Shown: positions 16,052 to 25,191 of the stretch, in pieces
Position numbering within the stretch: the first letter of the stretch is position 1
Layout: each line of letters starts with the position of its first letter
Assembly: GCF_007995085.1 (NCBI RefSeq)
Contig: NZ_VOQS01000003.1
Location: 1,550,001 to 1,614,000, forward strand
Direction of reading: 5' to 3'
Source: Paraburkholderia azotifigens
Lineage (GTDB): Bacteria > Pseudomonadota > Gammaproteobacteria > Burkholderiales > Burkholderiaceae
Length of the DNA: 64,000 bases
The notes under the pieces: generated by a model
What the model was told of the DNA's origin: nothing
What the model saw: only the letters and a program-made list of their open reading frames with translations
Database searches by the model: none
Made by a program: the position numbers and the translations under genes

Positions 16052-18799
16052 ATGCCTGAAGAACAGAACCTGGAAGGTAAGACCCTGCTATTGGTTGACG
16101 GTTCGAGTTATCTGTACCGGGCCTACCATGCGATGCCTGATTTGCGCGGTCCCGACGGCGGGCCAACAGGTGCGCTCTACGGGATCATCAACATGCTGCG
16201 CCGTATGCGCAAGGAGGTTACGGCAGAGTATAGCGCGTGCGTGTTCGATGCCAAAGGCAAGACGTTTCGCGACGACTGGTATCCGCAATACAAGGCGAAC
16301 CGTCCGTCGATGCCCGAAGATCTCTCGAAGCAGATCGAGCCGATTCACGTGGCCGTGCGCTCGCTCGGCTGGCCGCTGCTGATGATCGACGGCGTCGAAG
16401 CCGACGACGTGATCGGCACGCTTGCGAAGCGCGCGGAGCAGCGCGGCATGAACGTGATCGTATCCACCGGGGACAAGGATCTGGCGCAGCTCGTAACGGA
16501 TCATGTCAGCCTCATCAATACGATGACGAACGAGAAGCTCGACCGCGAAGGCGTCGTCGCGAAGTTCGGCGTGCCGCCTGAGCGCATCGTCGACTATCTG
16601 TCGCTGATCGGCGATACCGTCGACAACGTGCCCGGCGTCGAGAAATGCGGCCCGAAAACGGCGATCAAATGGCTCACGCAATATGACACCCTCGATGGCA
16701 TCGTCGCACATGCGAGCGAGATCAAAGGTGCGGTAGGAGACAATCTGCGGCGTGCGCTCGATTTCCTGCCGATGGCAAGGAAGCTCGTCACGGTCGAAAC
16801 GGATTGCGATCTGACCGTGCACGTGACGTCGTTCGAAGACACGCTCGCCACGCGTCCCGAAGCGCGCGAAGAACTGCGCGACGTGTTCACGCGTCATGGC
16901 TTCAAGACGTGGCTGCGCGAAGTCGAAATTGCCGATGCCGTCGAAGGTCCGGAAACGGACGTGCCGCCCGCGCCGACCGTCGAAGGAGACGGCGCGCGCG
17001 AGTACGACACCGTGCAGACATGGGAGCAGTTCGACGCATGGCTCGCGAAGATCGATGCGGCGGAGATCACGTCGTTCGATACGGAAACGACGTCGCTCGA
17101 TCCGATGGTCGCGCAGATCGTCGGTATTTCGATCGCAGTCGAAGCAGGCAAGGCTGCCTATATTCCCGTCGCGCATCGCGGGCCGGATGCGCCCGTGCAG
17201 TTGCCGCGCGACGAAGTGCTCGCGAAGCTCAAGCCATGGCTCGAAAGCGCGGACAAGAAGAAGCTCGGCCAGCATCTGAAGTACGACGAGCAGGTGCTCG
17301 CGAACTACGGCATTGCAATGGACGGCATCGAGCATGACACGCTGTTGCAGTCGTACGTGCTCGAATCGCATCGTCCACACGACATGGACAACCTCGCGTT
17401 GCGTCATCTCGGCCTGAAGACGATCAAGTACGAGGATGTGGCGGGCAAGGGCGCATCGCAGATCGGTTTCGACGAAGTGCCCCTCGACAAGGCATCCGAA
17501 TACGCAGCCGAAGATGCCGACATCACGTTGCGCCTGCATCGGGCGCTCTATCCGCAGATCGCCGCCGAAGTGCAGCTCGATCACGTGTACCGCAATATCG
17601 AAGTGCCGACGTCGCGCGTGCTGCGCAAGATGGAGCGCAACGGCGTGCTGATCGACACCGAAAAGCTGCGCGTGCAGAGCAACGAGATCGCGACGCGTCT
17701 CGTCGAGCTGGAAAAAGAGGCGTATGAACTCGCGGGCGGCGAGTTCAATCTCGGCTCGCCGAAGCAGATCGGTCAGATCTTCTTCGAGAAGCTCGAACTG
17801 CCCGTCATCAAGAAGACGCCGAGCGGCGCGCCTTCCACCGACGAAGAAGTGCTGCAAAAGCTGGCTGAAGACTATCCGCTGCCGAAGAAGATTCTCGAGC
17901 ATCGCGGGCTGTCCAAGCTGAAGTCGACCTACACCGACAAGCTGCCGCGCATGGTCAACGCGAGCACGGGCCGCGTGCACACGAACTATGCGCAGGCTGT
18001 CGCGGTAACGGGGCGTCTCGCATCGAACGATCCGAATCTGCAGAACATTCCCGTGCGTACGGGCGAGGGCCGGCGCATCCGCGAAGCGTTCATCGCGCCG
18101 CCGGGACACAAGCTCGTGTCGGCGGATTACTCGCAGATCGAGTTGCGCATCATGGCGCATATCTCCGGCGACGAAGCGCTGCTGCGCGCATTCAAGCAGG
18201 GCGAGGACATTCACCGCGCCACGGCTTCCGAAGTGTTCAGCGTGACGCCGCTCGAGGTGTCGAACGATCAGCGGCGCATCGCGAAGGTAATCAACTTCGG
18301 GCTGATCTACGGTATGAGTTCGTTCGGCCTCGCGTCGAACCTCGGCATCACGCGCGATGCGGCGAAGCTCTATATCGACCGTTATTTCGCGCGTTATCCG
18401 GGCGTCGCCGCGTATATGGAGAACACGCGCACCAGCGCGAAGATGAAGGGCTACGTCGAAACCGTGTTCGGCCGCCGCCTGTGGCTGCCCGAGATCAACG
18501 GCGGCAACGGTCCGCGCCGTCAGGCCGCGGAGCGTGCCGCGATCAATGCGCCGATGCAGGGCACGGCCGCCGATCTGATCAAGATGTCGATGATCGCGGT
18601 GCAGAAGTGGATCGAAGAGTCGGGCATCCGCACGCGCATGATCATGCAGGTGCACGACGAACTGATTCTCGAAGTGCCGGAGGACGAACTCTCCGACGTA
18701 CGTAAGCGCTTGCCGGAACTGATGTGCGGCGTCGCGCAACTGAAGGTGCCGCTCGTCGCCGAAGTGGGCGCGGGCTCGAACTGGGAGGAGGCGCACTAA
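16052..18799 (+). CDS. polA: DNA polymerase I
   Basis: A complete 915-residue Pol I. The N-terminal 5'-nuclease domain (LLLVDGSSYLYRAYHAMP to about residue 290, with EADDVIGTLA and STGDKDLAQL) removes RNA primers. The 3'-5' exonuclease domain at about 320-500 keeps the catalytic DxE (SFDTETTSLD), so proofreading looks intact. The polymerase domain has motif A (VSADYSQIELRIMAHIS), motif B (RRIAKVINFGLIYGMSSFG) and motif C (QVHDELILEVP). The start MPEEQNLEGKTL is the one expected in this genus, but there is no visible Shine-Dalgarno and the LOG gene starts one nucleotide away on the other strand. Confidence 0.97.
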   Translation: MPEEQNLEGKTLLLVDGSSYLYRAYHAMPDLRGPDGGPTGALYGIINMLRRMRKEVTAEYSACVFDAKGKTFRDDWYPQYKANRPSMPEDLSKQIEPIHVAVRSLGWPLLMIDGVEADDVIGTLAKRAEQRGMNVIVSTGDKDLAQLVTDHVSLINTMTNEKLDREGVVAKFGVPPERIVDYLSLIGDTVDNVPGVEKCGPKTAIKWLTQYDTLDGIVAHASEIKGAVGDNLRRALDFLPMARKLVTVETDCDLTVHVTSFEDTLATRPEAREELRDVFTRHGFKTWLREVEIADAVEGPETDVPPAPTVEGDGAREYDTVQTWEQFDAWLAKIDAAEITSFDTETTSLDPMVAQIVGISIAVEAGKAAYIPVAHRGPDAPVQLPRDEVLAKLKPWLESADKKKLGQHLKYDEQVLANYGIAMDGIEHDTLLQSYVLESHRPHDMDNLALRHLGLKTIKYEDVAGKGASQIGFDEVPLDKASEYAAEDADITLRLHRALYPQIAAEVQLDHVYRNIEVPTSRVLRKMERNGVLIDTEKLRVQSNEIATRLVELEKEAYELAGGEFNLGSPKQIGQIFFEKLELPVIKKTPSGAPSTDEEVLQKLAEDYPLPKKILEHRGLSKLKSTYTDKLPRMVNASTGRVHTNYAQAVAVTGRLASNDPNLQNIPVRTGEGRRIREAFIAPPGHKLVSADYSQIELRIMAHISGDEALLRAFKQGEDIHRATASEVFSVTPLEVSNDQRRIAKVINFGLIYGMSSFGLASNLGITRDAAKLYIDRYFARYPGVAAYMENTRTSAKMKGYVETVFGRRLWLPEINGGNGPRRQAAERAAINAPMQGTAADLIKMSMIAVQKWIEESGIRTRMIMQVHDELILEVPEDELSDVRKRLPELMCGVAQLKVPLVAEVGAGSNWEEAH

Positions 18800-18823
18800 G
18801 CGGGCAACACGTGCCGGCGGGCG

Positions 18824-18845
18824 GCGCACTGGCATGCCAGTGCGC
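18824..18845 (+). terminator. 22-bp perfect palindrome after polA
   Basis: A perfect 22-bp palindrome, GCGCACTGGCA and its complement, lies 24 bp after the polA stop and is followed by GTTTC. It would form an 11-bp stem with almost no loop as DNA, or an 8- to 9-bp RNA hairpin. It is probably a weak terminator. Confidence 0.5.
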
Positions 18846-19046
18846 GTTTCATGCACACTGACACAGCATTGTTGCTTCTCCAGGTCAACGGGATAACGTC
18901 GCTCGCATGTCACAGTTTGGTTTTGACAGGCTTGTGACTTGTCCCCTTGCTCGCCGACAATCGACAGAACGCAATCAAGGCGGCCGCACTCTCGCGACGC
19001 GCGCCGCATCGACGCACAGCTTTATCGGTCAATACGGAGAGTTCTG

Positions 19047-20384
19047 ATGCATCGTTTTGTCGTCGTAGGTGGAGGCGCAGGTGGTCTGGAGCTGGCGACA
19101 CGGCTCGGCGATCGCTACGCGCGCAGGAAGAGCGACGGCGCGCAAGTGACGCTGGTCGATCGTTATCCCACGCATATCTGGAAACCGCTGTTGCATGAAG
19201 TCGCAGCGGGCAGCATGGACCCGTTCACGCAAGAACTCGAATATGCGGCGCAGGCGCGCTGGCATGGCTTCGAGTTCCAGCAGGGCGAACTGATCAATCT
19301 CGATCGCACGGCGAAGACCATCACGTTAGGCCGCGTGCTCGACGACGACGGCGCCGAACTGCTGCCCGAACGTGTCCTCGAATACGACACGCTCGTTATC
19401 GCAATCGGCAGTACGACGCATTTCTTCGGCGTCAAAGGCGCGCCCGAATATTCTCTCGCGCTCGATACCGTGCATCAGGCCGAGCGCTTCCGCAAACGTC
19501 TGATCGCTGCCTGCATGCGCGCCGAGCATCAGGCACATGAGCCTGTCGAATCGAATCCCGGCGTGGCGTCGACGGAGCCGCGCATTCAGGTCGCGATTGT
19601 CGGCGGCGGCGCGACGGGTGTCGAACTGTCGGCTGAACTGCGCAATACCGCGCAGGTGTTGTCCGCTTACGGGCTGCACAAGCTCGATCCGCGACATGAC
19701 GTCGGCATCGTGCTGATCGAGGCGGGGCCGCGTATTCTCCCCGCGCTTCAGGAGCGCGTATCGACGGCCACGGCCGAACTGCTGCAGAAGCTCGGCGTGA
19801 AGCTGATGGTTGGCGAGACGGTGGCCGAAGTCGCGCCGGGCGTCGTGCGCACGGCGAGCGGCAAGACCGTGCGCGCCGATCTGACCGTGTGGGCGGCGGG
19901 CATCAAGGCGCCGCCCGTGCTCGGCCAGCTCGACGGGCTGCCTGTGAACCGGCTTGGCCAGCTCGAGGTGCGCCGCACGCTGCAAACCGCCATCGACGAC
20001 AACGTCTTCGCACTCGGCGATTGCGCCGCATGTCCGTGGCCCGGCAACGAGCGCAATGTGCCGCCGCGCGCGCAGGCCGCGCATCAGCAGGCGAGCTTCC
20101 TGCTGCGCGCGCTCAGCAACCGGCTCGAAGGCAAGCCGCTGCCGGAGTTCACGTATCGCGACTTCGGTTCGCTGGTGTCGCTCGGGCACTTTAGCGCCGT
20201 CGGCAATCTGATGGGCGGCGTGATCGGCGGCAACATGCTGATCGAGGGGCTGTTCGCGCGCTTCATGTACATGTCGCTGTACCGGCTGCACATTGCGGCG
20301 CTGCATGGTTATGCGCGGATGGTGCTCGATACCTTTGCGCACTGGCTGCGCCGCACGACGCTGCCGCGCGTCAAATTGCACTGA
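19047..20384 (+). CDS. ndh: Type II NADH dehydrogenase
   Basis: A 445-residue two-dinucleotide-binding-domain flavoprotein of the NDH-2 family, which passes electrons from NADH to quinone without pumping protons. The FAD motif is VVVGGGAGGLELATRLGD at the N-terminus, the NAD motif VAIVGGGATGVELSAEL near residue 185, and the second FAD contact is NVFALGDCAACPWPG near residue 320. The C-terminal amphipathic and hydrophobic segment (IEGLFARFMYMSLYRLHI) is the membrane attachment. The ATG at 19047 has an upstream ACGGAGAG and starts directly at the fold. Likely monocistronic. Confidence 0.9.
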   Translation: MHRFVVVGGGAGGLELATRLGDRYARRKSDGAQVTLVDRYPTHIWKPLLHEVAAGSMDPFTQELEYAAQARWHGFEFQQGELINLDRTAKTITLGRVLDDDGAELLPERVLEYDTLVIAIGSTTHFFGVKGAPEYSLALDTVHQAERFRKRLIAACMRAEHQAHEPVESNPGVASTEPRIQVAIVGGGATGVELSAELRNTAQVLSAYGLHKLDPRHDVGIVLIEAGPRILPALQERVSTATAELLQKLGVKLMVGETVAEVAPGVVRTASGKTVRADLTVWAAGIKAPPVLGQLDGLPVNRLGQLEVRRTLQTAIDDNVFALGDCAACPWPGNERNVPPRAQAAHQQASFLLRALSNRLEGKPLPEFTYRDFGSLVSLGHFSAVGNLMGGVIGGNMLIEGLFARFMYMSLYRLHIAALHGYARMVLDTFAHWLRRTTLPRVKLH

Positions 20385-20477
20385 TCGATTTCGATGCTTC
20401 TGCAACGGGATACGCTTTGCGCGTATCCTGTGGCCTTCCTTGCCGTTCACCCTTGTCCTTTCTCCAAGGAGCAGCGC

Positions 20478-21350
20478 ATGTTGAAGCCTGAAGTCGACAG
20501 TCTCGTTCCCCACGTTCCTTTCGACCGGCGCACGTTCATCAAGGCGGCGCTCGGCAGCGGCTTTGCGGCGTGCGTGCTGCCTGTGTCCGCGCAGACCATC
20601 CACACGGACAGCGAGGGCCTGGAGGCGGGCGAGGTCAGCATCAAGTCGGGCGATACGCAGGTGCCGGCTTACCGTGCGCAGCCGAAGGGCAAGAAGCATC
20701 TGCCCGTGATCATTGTGGTTCACGAGATTTTCGGCGTGCACGAGCATATCGCCGATGTGTGCCGGCGCTTCGCGAAGCGGGGCTATCTGGCCATCGCGCC
20801 GAACCTGTATGTACGGCAAGGCGATCCGACCAGGTATCAGTCGATGCAGCAGCTCAACGAGCAGCTTGTTAGCAAGGTGCCCGACTCGCAGGTGCTCGCC
20901 GATCTCGACGCGACTTTCAAATGGGCGGGCGAGCATGGCGGCGACGTGAACAAGGTGGGTATCAACGGGTTCTGCTGGGGCGGGCGGATTACGTGGCTGT
21001 ATGCGGAGCACAATCCGCGGCTGAAGGCGGCTGTTGCGTGGTATGGACGCGTGGTCGGCGATCAGACGCCGATGACGCCGGCTAACCCGATCGATCGTGT
21101 GTCGGACTTGCAGGTGCCTGTGTTGGGGCTTTATGGGCGTCAGGACCAGAGCATTCCGCAGGAGTCGCTCGAACAGATGAAGCAGGCGGTTGCGCAGGGA
21201 CCGCAGGCGGGGCGCGGGGCGCAGTTCGTCGTGTATGACGATGCGGGGCATGCGTTTTTTGCCGATTATCGGCCGAGTTATCGGCAGGCAGATGCGGAGG
21301 ATGGCTGGCGCCGGGCTCTTGCATGGTTTAAGGATCACGGTGTGGCGTGA
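20478..21350 (+). CDS. Exported dienelactone hydrolase family protein
   Basis: A 290-residue alpha/beta hydrolase. The N-terminus has a twin-arginine-type signal, Arg17-Arg18 in DRRTFIKAALGSGF with predicted cleavage near VSA-QT (residue 38), so it is probably exported folded. The catalytic triad is Cys166 (NGFCWGG), Asp223 (YGRQDQSIP) and His258 (DDAGHAFF), with Glu83 in the VHEIFG motif, all as in dienelactone hydrolases. AAGGAG precedes the ATG at 20478; the in-frame ATG at 20394 is not used. No chlorocatechol genes are nearby, so the natural substrate is unknown. Repeat element A begins 16 bp after its stop. Confidence 0.87.
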   Translation: MLKPEVDSLVPHVPFDRRTFIKAALGSGFAACVLPVSAQTIHTDSEGLEAGEVSIKSGDTQVPAYRAQPKGKKHLPVIIVVHEIFGVHEHIADVCRRFAKRGYLAIAPNLYVRQGDPTRYQSMQQLNEQLVSKVPDSQVLADLDATFKWAGEHGGDVNKVGINGFCWGGRITWLYAEHNPRLKAAVAWYGRVVGDQTPMTPANPIDRVSDLQVPVLGLYGRQDQSIPQESLEQMKQAVAQGPQAGRGAQFVVYDDAGHAFFADYRPSYRQADAEDGWRRALAWFKDHGVA

Positions 21351-21474
21351 TCGGATTTTTGTTTTTGTCTGCGACGCAGTCGCCAGTCCTGGTTTTTTGT
21401 TTTTTGTTTTTTGCTGCGCTGGCATCCGCGTTTTCATATCGGTACTTCACGCGTCGCCCCTGTGCGGGGCGGCA

Positions 21475-21506
21475 CTTACTTTCTTTGCCGCCGCAAAGAA
21501 AGTAAG
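21475..21506. repeat. Left stem-loop of repeat A
   Basis: CTTACTTTCTTTG - CCGCCG - CAAAGAAAGTAAG: a perfect 13-bp stem and 6-nt loop. The same stem recurs at 21981-22012 with loop CGGCGG, at 55828-55859 in copy B, and as a changed but still perfectly paired 15-bp version at 57513-57546. Confidence 0.9.
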
Positions 21507-21677
21507 CAAAGAAAGCGGGCTAACACCGCCAATCCTAGTTGTTGCCTGCGGGCCCCCAACGGGTCCCGCACTCCACACGGCAACACGCCATTCAATGCGC
21601 GTTGCCAGCGCCTTTAACACGCGCATCACCCTCTCCAGTCACCCGTAGCGCAGCCAGCGGCAGCGAATCGTCCGCGC

Positions 21678-21809
21678 CGCCCAGGTGGCAAACGGTGTGT
21701 AGGTTGTCGCGCCTTACGCGTTGGCGTTTCTACGACACCGATTCCGCTTTTCAGTCCGGAGTGGTGCACATACGTCGCGACGGCCTACACACCGTTTGCC
21801 ACCTGGGCG
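21678..21809. repeat. 26-bp inverted repeat and 80-bp core of repeat A
   Basis: Perfect inverted repeats at 21678-21703 (starting CGCCCAGGTGGCAAACGG) and 21784-21809 enclose an 80-bp core. Copy B has the same pair with an 80-bp core of closely similar sequence in the opposite orientation. The conserved spacing suggests a structural or recognition role. Confidence 0.9.
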
Positions 21810-22219
21810 GCGGTGGACTTTCTGGTAACGCAGTCCGTGACGCGGGAGTGTGAAGTGGGTGAGGCGAATCCAGGAGCGCTGGCAACGAGCATTGACTAGT
21901 TCGATGCCGCGTGGAGTGCGGGACCCGTTGGGGGCCCGCAGGCAAACACAAGGATTGGCGGTGTTAGCCCGCTTTCTTTGCTTACTTTCTTTGCGGCGGC
22001 AAAGAAAGTAAGTGCCGCCCCGCACAGGGGCGACGCGTGAAGTACCGATATGAAAACGCGGATGCCAGCGCAGCAAAAACCAAAAAGCAAAAAGCAAAAA
22101 AGCAAAAAGCGAAACCGAAAGGCCACCCGCCCAGGGTTTCTCCCCATAACAACATCCGAAGGCAAATTTGTATGATGACCCTATGACATGGCAAATCGGC
22201 GAAAGCCGCCAAACCAACA

Positions 22220-22924
22220 ATGTTCGAGAAAATCCCCACCAAGGCCCTCAGCGACACGGTCGCGCAGCAACTGCTAGCGCAGATCGACAAAGGCACCTTC
22301 CAAAGAGGCGGCAAGCTGCCGACAGAAGCCGTGCTATCGCAAGAATTCGGCGTAAGCCGCACGGTGATCCGCGAAGCGATCTCGCGCCTGAAGAATGAGG
22401 GCGTCGTCGAGCCACGCCAGGGCAGCGGCGTCTACGTCGCCGCTCACGGCGCGATCCGCCCATTGCGCATCGACTACGCGGAAGCCATGGAAGGCGGCTC
22501 GGTGCTGCAAATCCTCGCGGTGCGCCGCGCGATCGAAGCCGAAGTTGCTGCCGAAGCCGCCATGCGCCGCACCGACACCGACATGATGTCGATCGACGCC
22601 GCGCTCAACAAGATCGATGAAGCCGTCGCCGAAGGCCGCGACGGTGTCGCCGAAGACGTCGCGTTCCACCGCGCGATTGCCTCCGTGACGGGCAATCCGT
22701 ACTTCCTGAAGACGCTGACGTTCCTCAACCAGTACCTCGAAGCAGGCACCGTCGTCACGCGCCGCAACGAGGCGCTGCGCGAAGACTTCTCGCGCCAGGT
22801 CCGCGATGAACACGCCGCCATCGCCGCGGCGATCCGCGCCGGCGATCCGATGGCCGCGCGCAACGCCGCGCAGACCCACATGTACAACGCGGCGCGGCGC
22901 CTCGCCGAAGCGGGAATCTGCTGA
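22220..22924 (+). CDS. GntR/FadR-family regulator of the threonate/erythronate operon
   Basis: A 234-residue FadR-subfamily GntR regulator: N-terminal winged helix (TKALSDTVAQQLLAQIDKG...LPTEAVLSQEFGVSRTVIREAISRLKNEGVVEPRQGSGVYV), then an all-helical FCD ligand-binding domain from about residue 90 with metal-binding positions in the DVAFHRAIA and MYNAARR region. It is the first gene of a co-directional cluster for C4 sugar acids and probably responds to a tetronate or its oxo form. The ltnD start lies 48 bp downstream. Target and ligand are inferred from position. Confidence 0.88.
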   Translation: MFEKIPTKALSDTVAQQLLAQIDKGTFQRGGKLPTEAVLSQEFGVSRTVIREAISRLKNEGVVEPRQGSGVYVAAHGAIRPLRIDYAEAMEGGSVLQILAVRRAIEAEVAAEAAMRRTDTDMMSIDAALNKIDEAVAEGRDGVAEDVAFHRAIASVTGNPYFLKTLTFLNQYLEAGTVVTRRNEALREDFSRQVRDEHAAIAAAIRAGDPMAARNAAQTHMYNAARRLAEAGIC

Positions 22925-22972
22925 TCCGCGCCGCGTGCGTCACCGTTGAAGCACTGTTCGTAGAGGAAAGGT

Positions 22973-23863
22973 ATGTCCAGAAATGTCGGAGTGATCGGTC
23001 TTGGCGCGATGGGATTAGGCGTCGCGCGCTCGCTGCTGCGCGGCGGGTTCAACGTCCACGCGTGCGACGTGCGCCGCGAAGTGCTCGACCAGTTCGTCGC
23101 CGATGGCGGCAAGGCCTGCACGAATCCCGCCGAACTCGGCGCGCAGTGTGACGTGGTCGTCACGCTCGTCGTCAACGCAGCGCAAACCGAGACGGTGCTG
23201 TTCGGCGAGCAGGGCGCGGTTGGCACGATGAAGCCGGGCGGCGTCGTGATCGCCTGCGCCACCGTTGCGCCCGATTTCGCGATCGACCTCGGCCGCCGTG
23301 TGGAAGCGGCCGGCCTGCAGATGCTCGATGCACCCGTGTCGGGCGGTGCGGCGCGCGCGGCATCGGGCGAAATGACGATGATGACGTCCGGTCCCGCCGC
23401 CGTGTATGCCGCGTGCGAAGACGTGCTCGCGGCGATGGCGGGCAAAGTGTATCGCCTGGGCGACCAGCATGGCGCGGGCTCGAAAGTGAAGATCATCAAC
23501 CAGCTGCTCGCGGGCGTGCACATCGCGGCCGCCGCGGAAGCGATGGCGCTCGGCTTGCGCGAAGGCGTCGATCCCGACGCGCTCTACGACGTCATCACGC
23601 ACAGCGCGGGCAACTCGTGGATGTTCGAGAACCGCGTGCCGCACATCCTCAACGGCGATTACACGCCGCTATCTGCCGTCGATATCTTCGTCAAGGATCT
23701 GGGACTCGTGCTCGATACCGCGCGACGTTCGAAGTTTCCGCTGCCCTTGTCGGCGGCTGCGCATCAGATGTTCATGATGGCATCGACAGCCGGGCACGGC
23801 GGCGAAGACGATTCGGCCGTCATCAAGATTTTCCCCGGCATCGACGTGCCGGAAAAGCGCTGA
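22973..23863 (+). CDS. ltnD: L-threonate dehydrogenase
   Basis: A 296-residue beta-hydroxyacid dehydrogenase (6-phosphogluconate dehydrogenase-like). The N-terminal NAD motif is GVIGLGAMGLGVARSLLRGGF, the substrate loop DAPVSGGAARAASGEMTMM near residue 120, and the catalytic lysine region SKVKIINQLLAG near residue 170. In the otn pathway LtnD oxidises L-threonate at C2 to 2-oxo-tetronate. Assignment over glyoxylate or tartronate semialdehyde reductases rests on the adjacent otnK/otnC/otnI genes. AGAGGAAAGG precedes the ATG. Confidence 0.87.
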   Translation: MSRNVGVIGLGAMGLGVARSLLRGGFNVHACDVRREVLDQFVADGGKACTNPAELGAQCDVVVTLVVNAAQTETVLFGEQGAVGTMKPGGVVIACATVAPDFAIDLGRRVEAAGLQMLDAPVSGGAARAASGEMTMMTSGPAAVYAACEDVLAAMAGKVYRLGDQHGAGSKVKIINQLLAGVHIAAAAEAMALGLREGVDPDALYDVITHSAGNSWMFENRVPHILNGDYTPLSAVDIFVKDLGLVLDTARRSKFPLPLSAAAHQMFMMASTAGHGGEDDSAVIKIFPGIDVPEKR

Positions 23864-23880
23864 GAGAGGAGCACGACAAC

Positions 23881-25191
23881 ATGACGACCTCTGCCAGCAA
23901 GCCCTTGCTCGGCTGCATCGCCGACGACTTCACGGGCGCAACCGATCTCGCGAACATGCTGGTGCGCGGCGGCATGCGCACCGTGCAGACCATCGGCGTG
24001 CCTGCGGCTGACACGCGCATCGAAGCCGACGCGCTCGTCGTGGCGCTGAAGTCGCGCACTATCGACGCCGCCGATGCCGTCGCGCAATCGCTCGCCGCGC
24101 TCGAATGGCTGCGCGCGCAAGGCTGCCGCCAGTTCTTCTTCAAGTACTGCTCGACCTTCGATTCGACCGATAGCGGCAACATCGGTCCCGTCACGGACGC
24201 GCTGCTCGATGCGCTGTCGCCGATCGGCGGCGGCACGCCGTTCACGATCGCATGTCCTGCGTTTCCGGAGAATGGCCGCACGATCTATCGCGGGCATCTG
24301 TTCGTCGGCGACGTGCTGCTGAACGAATCGGGCATGGAGCATCACCCGCTCACGCCGATGACGGACGCGAATCTCGTGCGCGTGCTGCAGCGGCAGACGC
24401 GTTCGAAAGTTGGCCTCGTGCGTTACGACGCGGTTGCGAAAGGCGCAGAAGCCGTGCGCGCATCGATCGATGCGTTGCGCCACGACGGCGTGCGCATGGC
24501 GATCGCCGATGCCGTGTCGGATACCGATCTCTATACGCTCGGCGAGGCGTGCGCCGACTTGCCGCTGATCACGGGCGGCTCGGGCGTCGCGCTCGGCTTG
24601 CCGGCCAATTTCCGCCGCGCCGGCTTGCTCGACGATGCCGCCGATGCAGGCGAGTTGCCGCGTATCGAAGGCGCGTCGGCCGTGCTGGCGGGCAGCGCGT
24701 CGAAAGCGACGAACGCACAGGTGGCCGCATGGCGCGAAACGCGGCCCGCGTTTCGCATCGACCCGCTCGCGGCCGCGCGCGGCGAGCCCGTCGTCGAACA
24801 GGCGCTGGACTTCGCTCGCGAGCACATGAAAACAGCGCAAACGGTGTTGATCTATGCCACAGCGTCGCCGGACGAAGTGAAGACGACGCAGCGCGAACTC
24901 GGCGTCGCGCAAGCGGGAGAACTGGTCGAACGCACGCTCGCTGCGATTGCGCGCGGGCTGCATCAGATGGGCGTGCGCAAGTTCGTCGTCGCGGGCGGGG
25001 AGACGTCGGGCGCCGTCGTGCAGGCGCTCGATGTCCGCATGCTGCGCATCGGCAAACAGATCGATCCGGGCGTGCCCGCGACCGCGACCATCGGCGACGA
25101 GCCGCTCGCGCTCGCGCTCAAATCCGGCAACTTTGGCGCCGTCGATTTCTTCGCCAAGGCGCTGCGCCATCTCGACGGAGACGCGGCATGA
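23881..25191 (+). CDS. otnK: 3-oxo-tetronate kinase
   Basis: A 436-residue DUF1537-type four-carbon acid sugar kinase. The N-terminal signature GCIADDFTGATDLANMLVRGG binds the sugar acid, and the C-terminal nucleotide-binding domain has KFVVAGGETSGAVVQAL near residue 365. OtnK phosphorylates 3-oxo-tetronate at O4. It lies between ltnD (17-bp gap) and otnC, whose start overlaps its stop in ATGA, so it is translated in a coupled operon. Length and motifs are typical. Confidence 0.92.
   Translation: MTTSASKPLLGCIADDFTGATDLANMLVRGGMRTVQTIGVPAADTRIEADALVVALKSRTIDAADAVAQSLAALEWLRAQGCRQFFFKYCSTFDSTDSGNIGPVTDALLDALSPIGGGTPFTIACPAFPENGRTIYRGHLFVGDVLLNESGMEHHPLTPMTDANLVRVLQRQTRSKVGLVRYDAVAKGAEAVRASIDALRHDGVRMAIADAVSDTDLYTLGEACADLPLITGGSGVALGLPANFRRAGLLDDAADAGELPRIEGASAVLAGSASKATNAQVAAWRETRPAFRIDPLAAARGEPVVEQALDFAREHMKTAQTVLIYATASPDEVKTTQRELGVAQAGELVERTLAAIARGLHQMGVRKFVVAGGETSGAVVQALDVRMLRIGKQIDPGVPATATIGDEPLALALKSGNFGAVDFFAKALRHLDGDAA

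Larger units (their letters stand above)
21367..22110. repeat. Long near-palindromic repeat element, copy A
   Basis: A non-coding element of about 744 bp made of two arms in inverted orientation around a core. From the left: an 18-bp end (GTCTGCGACGCAGTCGCC) with its own CTGCG-A-CGCAG hairpin, a T-rich tract, CGCCCCTGTGCGGGGCG, a 13-bp stem-loop at 21475-21506, arm sequence, a 26-bp inverted repeat with an 80-bp core, then the mirror image with a stem-loop at 21981-22012. The right end fades out in an A-rich tract with no 18-bp end. The arms are alike near the ends and core but diverged between. Short reading frames across it in several phases look like by-products of the repeat. It fills most of the gap between the dienelactone hydrolase and the GntR gene; the last 110 bp before the GntR start hold only promoter-like sequence (TATGAT at 22171). 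Confidence 0.85.

Noticed and set aside
16088..19009. A 973-codon open frame antisense to polA
   Set aside because: It is the mirror of a highly GC3-biased gene, has Arg/His-rich low-complexity sequence and no domain; polA on the other strand is complete.
19326..21437. A 703-codon antisense frame over ndh and the dienelactone hydrolase gene
   Set aside because: It spans two well-recognised genes and has no family features; a shadow frame.
21411..22362. Several frames of 60-170 codons within repeat A
   Set aside because: The same peptides occur in different frames and orientations in both copies, which follows from nucleotide-level repeats. No start site or codon bias supports them.
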